Source of the DNA: Ilyonectria destructans
Taxonomy: Eukaryota > Ascomycota > Sordariomycetes > Hypocreales > Nectriaceae
Reading direction: 5' to 3'
Assembly (NCBI GenBank): GCA_020740775.1
Contig: JAHEWK010000006.1
Span: forward strand, 2,976,001 to 3,040,000
DNA length: 64,000 nt
The position numbers were made by a program, and so were the translations under genes. Numbering within the stretch: the first letter of the stretch is position 1; every line of letters starts with the position of its first letter. This document shows positions 46,706 to 56,219 of the stretch, in pieces. The notes beneath the pieces are model-generated. The model searched no databases and had not been told where the DNA came from. It saw nothing but the letters and a program-made list of their open reading frames with translations.

Positions 46706-47587
46706 ATGGTGTCCGAATACTGGTACGTGCTGCGCGCCTCCTTGCCCCGTCATCACCAAGCTCCCCTACCATCCGCCGGAGCTCCTGGCATCACCCAGCT
46801 TCGCCCGCCATCGCCGGAATCAATTGCCATCAGCTCCTATGGCCTCCCTTTCAATGATTGAAGCTAACTTACGCGTTTCTACAGCCCCGTCTACGCGGTT
46901 AGTCCTCCACGTCATCCGTTTAGCGACGTCACAGGGATGACCTCGAGTCGCCCTTGACCCCGTCCAAAACACCGACCTGTCATCGACCTGTACAAAGCTA
47001 ACCATCTCATAGCCCTTCTTTGGTGCCATGGGCTGCACCTGCGCCATCGTCTTCACCTGCCTGGGTGCCTCTTATGGTACTGCCAAGTCTGGTGTCGGCA
47101 TCGCCGCCATGGGTGTCCTCCGCCCTGACCTTATCGTGAAGAGTAGGCGATCCCAACAACGCGAATCGAAATTCATCAAATGCTGACTCTACTAGACATT
47201 GTTCCCGTCATTATGGCTGGTATCATTGGTATTTACGGTCTCGTCGTCTCTGTCCTTATCTCCGATGGTCTCAAGCAGGACCTTCCTCTTTACACCGGTT
47301 TCATTCAGTTCGGTGCCGGTCTCTCCGTTGGTCTTGCTGGTCTCGCTGCTGGTTTCGCTATTGGTATTGTCGGTGATGCTGGTGTACGAGGAACTGCTCA
47401 GCAACCCCGTCTCTTCGTCGGCATGATTCTGATTCTCATTTTCGCCGAAGTCTTGGGTAAGTCAACACCACTCAATGCGAACTTGGCGCGTTGTTCTCGT
47501 TGCTAACCATACCACCCAGGTCTTTACGGTCTCATTGTTGCCCTGCTCATGAACTCCAAGGCTACCCTCAACGCCACCTGCGGTTAA
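46706..47587 (+). CDS. VMA3: V-type H+-ATPase proteolipid subunit c
   Basis: Membrane proteolipid of the Vo rotor ring; carries protons across vacuolar membranes. Five exons (46706-46722, 46885-46897, 47013-47142, 47196-47456, 47520-47587) give 162 aa. Four transmembrane helices are evident. The proton-carrying glutamate is Glu138 in IFAEVLGLYG on helix 4; [17 protein letters not shown] and [20 protein letters not shown] are hallmark loops. The N-terminus ...CPVYAPFFGAMG and overall sequence fit subunit c (Vma3) better than c' (Vma11). Exon 2 is only 13 nt and encodes part of CPVYA, so correct splicing is needed to join the start codon to helix 1. Introns are early in the gene, a layout common in fungal proteolipid genes. 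Confidence 0.97.
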
Positions 47588-48486
47588 ATCGATGCGATTC
47601 GACGCGACGTGTTCGGAGACAGCTTGACAACTTGTACCTCCCCGCATGGGCTGGTTTCTCTAGCATGGCATAACTTTGAGACATGACGACAGCACTGAAG
47701 CACTGCTATTGCGGCTCAATGCGGGACGGAGCGTGAGATTTAGGACGTGGGCGCTGGGATTTGGTATGGTTATTGCCCCCCATGCGCTGGTCGGGTAATC
47801 GATTGGTGGAGGAACGGACGGACGGTTTTATGTAAAATAGTGCCAACATGCGTGTTTTCCTTTGGGTGGCTTCTCAGCATAGACGGTGAAGGGGAACCGA
47901 GCATTTAGTGTACGCTGTCGCTAATCATTTCTTCCGCAACCTGATGAGAACCTGACTAGACCAATTTGACCCCTTCACTGAGATTGAGACACGATGTGTA
48001 CTACTGGAATCTAATTAAACCGAGCCCTTCGATGAGGGAACATCTTGATCTTTGTTCAAGCTCTACTTCCTTCAGTCTAAAGTACCTCACTTATGCTGTA
48101 TTACCATGACACTCATTGCCTGCATGCATTTACTCTTTGGGATTTTTCAACAGGTATTAGAACGAATAGCCAAGCGGGTATTACAAAACACAGTTACCTA
48201 CTTCTCGCAGGCAATGTATATGATATTAGAAGGTGTTTTAAATTCCCCAATTACAACATCCCCGCCTCTTTGCTCTCAAGCATCATGCATTATTATTTCC
48301 TTCGTTTCGTGGACCTCGACCGCCTTTCCCCATACGCTTTTAGTTACCCCTTGATTCACAAACAGAGCATTTTCTCTTCTACACTTTGCCTTTCGGCAGC
48401 GTGAGAGCTGATATGTACAAACGAAGGAGTGAGGACTTGTCGTCAGATAAAGAATTGAGACAAGTCCTCGGTTTAGGATAGTTCCC
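47588..48486. other. convergent 3' region, V-ATPase subunit c and ERG4
   Basis: About 0.9 kb, fairly AT-rich toward 48 kb. It should hold both 3' UTRs; no gene is seen. Confidence 0.5.
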
Positions 48487-50552
48487 TTAGATGACGTACT
48501 ATGTGCATGTTAGAGATCATGGTTTATTCCGCGAGGTGAAAACGGGGGCGACTTACAGGGATGAAGAGGTAGGGCACTCTTCGCTCATACTCCAACCAGC
48601 CCTCACCGTACTTCTTGCGGCAGCGGGTGATGTCTCGAGTGGCGCGGTGCGCAATCATACAGCAGAAGAAGAAGGGGTAAAACCAGGGGAAGGGGCTCCT
48701 ATTTTGATAATTAGCTTTTGTTCCCAAGTTCAAGGTCAGGGAGCCCAGGGATGACTTACTGGAAGCCGGTAATCAGACCCCAAGAGATGGCAAACAAGGC
48801 GTCGGCTGTGTAGTGAATCTTCCGAGCAAGCCCATACCAACCGTCGACGAGGATGACTCCCTGAGGGGTCACAATCGTCTTGGGGTTGTGGACTGTCTGC
48901 CAGGGAAGCTGGGGGAAGGTCTTGCGATAGATAAGATTGCCCTTTTCCATGGCACGGAAGCGGTTCTTCTGGCTGTTGCACGTGTCCCAGATCCAGTACC
49001 AGAAGAGGTAGCAGACGAAGAGGGCCGTAAGAGCCCATTTGTTCCAGCGGTACTCCTCAGGGGCGTGGTTGGCGAGGTAGAGGGTGCAGTGGCAGTAGGA
49101 CAGAGGAACACCAGCTAGGTTCCAGAAGATGAGCATGAAACCCCACTTCTCGTAGTACATGTCCCTGTGTCATGTTAGCGGATAGTCCCCCAAGACAATG
49201 CAAAGTGATGTGGCGAATACAACTTACCAAGTAGTAATGATGAGCTCCTCGCCCTTGGCGCAAGCGTTGGCGTAGAGGAAGTGAGCCATGACAAGGAACC
49301 AGACTTCACCGGAGACGTAACCGTAGTTCTCGTACTGGCGGGCAGCAGTGCCAAGGCTCAGGATAAGAAGAATGTACCAGGGCATGCGGACCTCGAAGAA
49401 CATCTTGAAGTCCAGGATGCCAAACATGCGGGGGTTCAGCTCAGCACCCATGAAGAAGTCGTAGATGGGGTAGCCAGTCATGCGGTGCTGCTTTCCACGC
49501 CAAAGAGCGGAGAAGTAGGCGACAAAGCTGACGATGAAGCCACTCAACATAGCGACGGACAGCAGGGGGCCAAACTCATCGAGGACAGTATAGAGGGGCC
49601 AAGCACCTGAGAAGTGCAGACTAGCGAGGACAACGAGCGTAACATAAAGGCTGACGTAGGCATTGCAGAAGTAGGGCAACTGCTTGTCATCCATATGAGG
49701 CAGAGGCTTGCCCTTACCCCAGACACCGGGGAGGAGGCAGTAGCAAGCACCGGCGTAAACGAGATAGACCCAGTACCAGGCCCAGGCGCGGGCATGAGGG
49801 AACGCGCCGGTGTAGACGAGGTTGACGAGGTGAGCACCAAAGTCGGCCCAAGACTGACCAGGGGCTCGGGAGGGGAATTTTCCGTCGTAGTAGGTCGCTC
49901 CAATCCACATGTACCACATAAGGACGGGGAACAAGGTCATCATGGCGAGGGTACCGATAGAACCACCAAACTCGAACTCTCCCGAGTAGTCGATCTTGGG
50001 ATCCTGGCCGGGCCGCCAGCCATCAACGACGTGGTCCTCCTCGGACTCTGCCTTGGTTTCGGTGGCCTTGACGGGGGTGGAAAACCCGTTGGTGTGGCCG
50101 TTGCCGTTACCGTTGGCGTGACCGTTGGTGTGACCGTTGGTGTGGCCATTGGTGAGGCGGCTGGTGGGAGCCATGGCGTCGTTGTCGTCCTCGTCGAGGT
50201 CTTCGATGAACTTTCCGGTGCGACGGCGGACAGGACGAGCGCGAGCGGTGCTCTCAGCGGCACTGGAGTCGTTGTCGGGGTCTGAAAGCTCGGATGGGAC
50301 AGATGATTGGCGACGATTTGAGCGACGAGCCGGAGCAGGGGTTTCTACCATGCCCTCGAAGAGTTCCTTCTTTCTGGGTGCAGAGACGTGTTATTAGTTT
50401 GTGATACTAGGGGAGGGGGGGCTTAGAGAGGGCATTGGGGTCGAGGAGAGTGGTATTGACTCGGCTGAGGGGCGGTAGGGGGCAATGGGGCATCAATGAG
50501 ACAGGATTGAGGCTTACCTGGGTGTCTGGCGCAAAGAGTATCTCGATGACAT
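48487..50552 (-). CDS. ERG4: delta(24(24(1)))-sterol reductase, last step of ergosterol synthesis
   Basis: Endoplasmic-reticulum enzyme that reduces the C-24(28) double bond to give ergosterol. Five exons (50552-50518, 50373-49228, 49164-48760, 48698-48557, 48498-48487) give 579 aa. Exon 1 encodes [12 protein letters not shown]; its join continues in frame through KKELFEGM, so the ATG at 50351 is internal. A charged N-terminal tail with NGHT repeats (about residues 90-120) precedes several membrane helices. ERG4/ERG24 family segments include [20 protein letters not shown] and [18 protein letters not shown] near the end. The last exon adds only Tyr-Val-Ile and stop, completing YLFIPYVI as in other Erg4 proteins. 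The leader of the gene is CT-rich. Confidence 0.95.
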
Positions 50553-53310
50553 GATGGCGACGAGTTGGGCTCGAGATGAGCCTTTATATAGATTAGGGGT
50601 CGGGCAGCGTATAAGGCGAATGCGGAAAATGAGGGTCGCAGCCAAGCAGCTAGGGCTCGGGCAGATTGTTGGGAAAACGAGTGGACGAGACAGAGCAGCT
50701 CAGGCCCAAGGAGCGGGGGGTGAATGCAAAGCGCAGCCGCAATGCAATGCCAGCAGCAGTAACTAGCAGGAACAGGAACAGCAGCCACCAACGCGGAGGC
50801 GGAGACGGCAGAGGACGGGATCGCAAAGATGGTGTGGACGGCTAGACGGCGGCTGGACGACTGGACGGCTGGAGAAGCGGTGACGGTCCGAGTGTGACAC
50901 GTCTCCAGGACCCGGCGACGGCGTGTACCGAGGCGTTCGAAGGAGTGTGGCGACGACGTGCAAAGAGACTGGCGATGTCGAGAGGAGCGAACAAGAGAGA
51001 GAGAGACAGCCGGAGGGAGAAGAGAGCGAGAGAAGGCCCTGCCTGCCAGGGGGGAGGGGCGCCGGCGGGGGGTGAAGCCGGGTGCAGGCGTGTCTTGGAG
51101 ATTGCCCCAGGCTTGATTTGTGGGTTAGTGGAAGTGGAAGCTGAAGTGGTGGTGATGGTATGGGCGCGAAAAACAAGGGTGTTGTGCGATTGGCCCAGCC
51201 GGACGCCGCTTTGTTGACTTTCCGCGCTCCTCGGGACGGAGGATTTTTACCGGACGACGAGCGAAAATCAGGGGTTGCGGCGGGCCTATCACGGCGCCCG
51301 AGGGCCCGGGAGTGCCAATTCCAGGGCATGCGTTACAGGGGAGGCGGGCCATTGTAAATTACAGTAGGTCCTTGCGCCGGGCTTACTGGCCTCGCTGGGC
51401 TTCGCGAAGGCGCGCTGGGTCGGTACTTGCGCCTTTGCGGGTCGGCCCAGCGTGGACGCGGGTACTGCCCCGTCCCGACAGAACTTTGGGCACAGGGCAC
51501 TGGACGCTGAGGGCAGAGAAAACAGCAGGGGACGGAGAAACGGGCCGCGCTGATTGGCCGCCTTGACGCAGCTGCAAGATTCGTATAGCGATCTGCCAGG
51601 GTCCCACCGCCAGTGCAGCCACGGCGAATCGTCTCCGCCATACATGTCACTCGCCTCGTGCAGCGACATCACCATGTTCGCTCCATGTTCGCACCACAAA
51701 CCTGGTGATGGAGCCCTTGGCAATGTCCGTTGAGCCTCACCTGCTAACCGCGATGGTGCGCATGCTCCCTTGCCCGCCGCGATCCACTTGCTATACGAAT
51801 CGTGCAGCACACTAAACCCCGGGCCCGAACCACAAGGAGCTGGAGCAACCCTCGCCATCGTCCTGACGTCTTGACGTCTTGAGCCTCATGCCCGCTTGCT
51901 ATACGAATCGTGCAGCACGCTAGGCCTCGTCTCGAAACATCTTCAATCGCCTCAGATCGACTTTGCGATGCCGCGAATGGTGCCACTCCCGAGTCCACTC
52001 CCGAATCCACTCATGAATTCACTCACGATGCCCCTCGTTCGTCTTGACCCTCGTCCCCTTCTACGCATACCCCATCCCCTCCTTGACACTCTCTGTCCTG
52101 CTCCGCCAGACTGCTATACGAATCGTGCATCGCGCTAAGCCCGGACTCTACCGGCAGAATCAACCTCGGATCTCCAACGGTACATCAACGTCGTGATGTT
52201 ATCGGCATCCTGAGCCCCATGCCCTTCCCCAGGTTGAGTCTTCTACCCGCTTGCTATACGAATCGTGCAGCACGCTAAGCCCCGACCTCAAACTACACGC
52301 TCGAGCAACCACCCTACCGCAGACATTATTCCAACCTCCAGTTGCTACATTGCTACATAGTACCTAGTATGACCTCGGCGTTGGTGATATCACACGTCTG
52401 ACTGCACGTCGTGTTCGTATCCGTTCAGAAACTTTTCTCGGAAGCATCGGCGTCATCATCAACACCACGCCACGGATCCTTCTCCCTGGACAATCCTCAT
52501 GTTTAGTCCGGTTTCGACCTGCACTCTATACTGGACCGACCGGACTGACCTCGGTTGCCGATCTCCACCCCGAAGGCGCAGTCGAGTGGACATATTCCCC
52601 GTCGGGAGCAAGCTTGGCAGACTACGTTGGGAATTGAGGCCATTGTCATCTCTCACGGTGATGCCGATTCGGGTCAAAGACGTTCCGTTTTCATGGAGTC
52701 TTCGATGACCGTCAGATTATTGGCGGTAGACGAAGTTTGCGTTCAGTGACACAGCTGAGTCCCCGGTTTGTTCATTCTTGGAAGAGGGGGCCGTGATAAT
52801 TCAGGGTCAATGGGGGTCCCATCCAACTCGCAGACAATTTGTGACTGACGACCTCCTTTTTACCTCTTTTCCACTGCGACCTTTGGGTGGCTCCATTTCA
52901 GACGAGGGCTCAAGATCACCCCAGAGGCTCCAACTCTTTGATCATCCCAATCATACCGCTGGCGCCATCGACGCAATCAACCCCTATCAAGCAGACCTCT
53001 CACTCTGATCACTCACTTCTTCTCGCTTCTCTGGTTGCTCTAACTGTATTTCGTCCATCACCTCTTCGATTTCACGTCTCCGGATGGCCATGGCTCTAGA
53101 CTCTGTCAAAAACGCCCACTTTGTCTCCCCCTCCTGAATCTCGTTTCTTTTTCAGTCTCGCCCCCTTCTCCTCCTCCCCCCTCTCTTTCTTACTCGCTGC
53201 CTCATCCCTTTTGTTTTTCTCTGTCTCTCATTCTCAGCCACCTCAGCCGCTTGCACTCCTGTTAGTTTTAGCCATAACAATAGCCTTAATCATAACCCCA
53301 ACAATCTTCG
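50553..53310. other. intergenic, ERG4 5' flank and repeat-bearing region
   Basis: About 2.75 kb. The ERG4 side has a purine-rich tract (CT-rich on the ERG4 strand). The middle holds the 51571-52273 repeats. From about 53100 to 53250 the plus strand is CT-rich, as if it were the leader of the broken gene that follows. No intact gene is seen. Confidence 0.45.
51571..52273. repeat. cluster of diverged repeats with core TGCTATACGAATCGTGCAGC
   Basis: Four direct copies of a 22-bp core begin at 51789, 51897, 52112 and 52252; the third has two changes. A fifth, degenerate copy lies inverted at 51571-51597. Similar bases extend beyond the core: CCCGCTTGC often precedes it and GCTAAGCCCC-like sequence follows, so the real unit is longer. 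Copy spacings are 108, 215 and 140 bp, suggesting an eroded tandem array with a unit near 108 bp. The core includes GTGC-A-GCAC, which can pair with itself. Frames across the array read as repeated peptides but do not form a gene. Function and origin are unknown. Confidence 0.85.
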
Positions 53311-55122
53311 TCACGAGATGTCATTTCCATCAATCAACTACGAGTTCTTTCGGAGGTCAAAGACATAAACTCAGCTGATCTGAAAGACCTCCTGGTATTG
53401 GACCGCAACCTGAATGCGAGCAAGCCACCTGATTCACTTGAACTGACACATGTCTCAGTGGCAAGGCTGTAGGGACGATCGAACGATTATATACTCCTAC
53501 GCAAGAACCGCGACATCCATCATGGCTTCAAAACGAGCAAGAGCAGGAGCCAGAGGCCTCAGGAGAACAACGCTCAGGTTTTCAAAGACTCAGCGACCGA
53601 ACAAACTCTGGATGTCTACACGAACCTTCCATCAAACACCTACAAGGTGAATGAAAGGTTCACCGTCTCCTTGAACGGCAAACCTGTCGATGTCATCGCT
53701 GTCACTGCCCATGTATTCCCGCTAGTCGCTGCCACCTACGCCATCTTTATTCAGTTACTTTTCGCAGCTGCATGGAACATCGTTTCCAACATTTTATTAT
53801 AGAATTTGCATGACGGCGATCGCATTAAGATTCTCGGTCTCGTCACCTTTCGGAGCTGCCCCGATCCTCTTTCCGCCGCCTTTTCAAGTTTCGGCTATCT
53901 GATCATGTTCTTACGTGGTGAAGACTCGCACAATCGAAAACCACGATACTTAATTCCGGCCGCCATCATCAGCTTTTGCTCAACGACGATTGCGGTCACG
54001 AGCCTCGTGATTGGCATTTACTATCCCATCCGGCTTAACATCCAAAATGTCGCCCCCGCGCACCCTGCCAAAGTGTACTTCCCTGATCAGGGGCAACCGA
54101 CTGCTGGTGCCGCCATTAATTTTGGCACCTTCGATCGGCCGAGCATCCTTCGTGCGCTCGGTAGCGCGGAGGCTGGCGAGCTCAACACACAACTGTCGAA
54201 AGTGTCCGTTGAGCTCTTCAATCTCCCCGGTGGCACCGTCGCTCGCCCACAACAAGCTGTTTAATGGCACTACACCCTTCCGGCAGGGGAACTGAATATG
54301 CAGATCATGCCAGATCTAGAACTCCGGGTAATCGGGAACTGTGTGACTGAATATGGCTGGCTTCAACCTCATCCCTACATCAACAAGGCCGAGGTATATG
54401 TACCCTGGGACCTACTTCCGAACGCTGTTGCGGTGTCGACCGATGAAGGAGATAACCCGATACTTTTTAGTTTCACTTCTCTACTTCACCCCGATATAGG
54501 TACCGAGAAACAGTATTTAAATCGCTCGTTTGCCTTCCTGGCGCTCACATCACAAGCGAGGAGCTACTCAGAAGGCAACGATCCTTGGTATCTGACAACG
54601 AACAAATCCGTGAGCCTAAATTCCTCTGCTCCCTACAAAGTGAAGGACGGTCGGCCAGCTCTCTCGGGCTACCTGTGGACTCGGGAGATCATGGGAGATC
54701 TAGTGCTGTCCAAGGATCCCAGTGCCAGAAACCTCTTAGAGAAGCCTGTTGGGGTATTGATGCCCGGTGCTGCCGCCTTCGTCATCCGCTCGAGCGACGT
54801 TGTCACACTTAGCTACGCCGCAGTCCTGGCCGCTCCCATTCTCACTGTCGTGTTAACTATATTTGCCATGGGATCCCATACAGCGCCGCGGTTTCCCAGT
54901 GGATTTGGAAAGCTAGCTCGTCGCGCGGCTGCCTTGAGAGCTACGCAACTCTTTCATGCCGCGGACGAGCTCTCGATTACCGATCCGTCGTTATGGGGCG
55001 GGCTGGTGTCATCTATGCCCCGGCCGACGGGCACGCAAGGGTGGACGACTACCCTGCGCCCTGATGAGCCCACGGGAGGTGGGAATGAGGGCCCAAGAAT
55101 TCAGTTTACCCACGGCGGTTGA
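53311..55122 (+). pseudogene. decayed membrane-protein gene with three in-frame stops
   Basis: One reading frame on the plus strand keeps protein-like sequence for about 1.8 kb but is broken by TAG at 53470-53472, TAG at 53800-53802 and TAA at 54262-54264, with no frameshift. Segments on both sides of each stop look like parts of one protein: a charged N-terminal region, a hydrophobic stretch around 53698-53790 (AHVFPLVAATYAIF), another around 53946-54035 (AIISFCSTTIAVTSLVIGIY), an extracellular-like middle with RSFAFLALTSQARSYSEGND, and a third membrane segment near 54800-54870. It resembles uncharacterised multi-membrane proteins of filamentous ascomycetes, by memory only. Each stop is one C-to-T change from a Gln codon in CpA context, as expected of repeat-induced point mutation, though such stops arise by other routes too. 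The 5' end is uncertain. Rescue by introns is possible but no good donor was found. Confidence 0.7.
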
Positions 55123-56219
55123 GCAGACAATGGACTGGCTCCGCTACCTTCGAACACGGAAAGGAAATCGGTGGAGGGCCAGGAGGGAATTCGTCAATCG
55201 TGAGAGTCCGTAACACCAGAATATATCTGGTTGCCTATATATTGACGCTTTCTTTATTCTCTTTGAAATGTTTGATGGGAGTGGTCGAATTGCTAGTTAG
55301 GCTGCAATCAAATGGAGGCAGAATAGACGCCTCTCTCTTACCATCTCACATTAACAGGCACCCTTAACACTGAAGGATATAGGGAATTGATATGCAGCAC
55401 CTCGGAACCACAAAAGGATAAAGGGGTATCAATAATTACGAGTATTGTTATTCGCACACAAATCTATTGCTACTTGCACACATATCTGCATGCCTCAATC
55501 CTGCTGGTAATTATCTAATATCCTAATAAGTTAGAAAACTAATGTTTAGTATTTATTTCCTAATAACTCTTAATGTTATTGTATTCCGTTTATTAATAAA
55601 TATAAGCCTAAGGTCTAAGAATTCCAATGCACATAGTAGATATATTGGTTTGCCCTAAGGTTTAGCTAAATGGGCTTGTATATGTGTGCGAATAGCAATG
55701 TTCTTGTGTGTGAATAGCAATACTCATAATTACACCCACCGAAGTAATACAAAATAGGCCACCATTCTTGTTCACATCTAACATATGTCGAATCTTCATA
55801 TATTGAAACATTCTCTCCGTCATACTTCCTCTGTAATTTCATGAATCTTAGTGTTTTTAGATCATCTATCTTCCAGTCTCCATTGCTCTCCACTCTCTGT
55901 CCAAGATACATAATCACAACCAAGACGACGGTTGTCCGCTACACACCTCGACTACTACATCACCAATGCCTTAAAGCAGGCATTCTTGACCTCGCGCGAA
56001 GGAAAATCCATAGGTGAATTGTGTTGAATTAGAATATCACTGATAATGACACAACAGAGTGTAAAATTCGCCAGCCGGAACCCCTATCCGTTTCCTGCAC
56101 CATGTGTTGAAATGCCACGTCCGATTTTCGCCTCCCCAGTCCATAATCCCACGTTGAGTTGAGGGTATACATCTATCTAGCCTGGAATCCAGCCAGTAGA
56201 GAAAAACAGCGTATATAGT
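55123..56219. other. AT-rich intergenic block with inverted-repeat element
   Basis: About 1.1 kb, clearly more AT-rich between about 55210 and 55920 than its neighbours. It contains the 55433-55732 element. A minus-strand frame of 85 codons (55923-55666) overlaps the right arm; its first 60 codons look like a protein fragment, but no family is recognised. Confidence 0.6.
55433..55732. mobile_element. 300-bp AT-rich element with 53-bp terminal inverted repeats (MITE-like)
   Basis: The 53 bp at 55433-55485 pair with the reverse complement of 55680-55732 at 44 of 53 positions by hand alignment; seven of nine differences are transitions. Each arm itself holds two copies of an ATTGCTATTCGCACACA-like unit. 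The roughly 194-bp centre is AT-rich and has no transposase. No target-site duplication was seen next to the arms. Size, inverted termini and lack of coding fit a miniature inverted-repeat element, but a non-mobile palindrome cannot be excluded. Confidence 0.6.

Noticed and set aside
51744..52010. minus-strand ORF with repeated CCTIRIASG peptide
   Set aside because: It is translation of the repeat array, not a gene.
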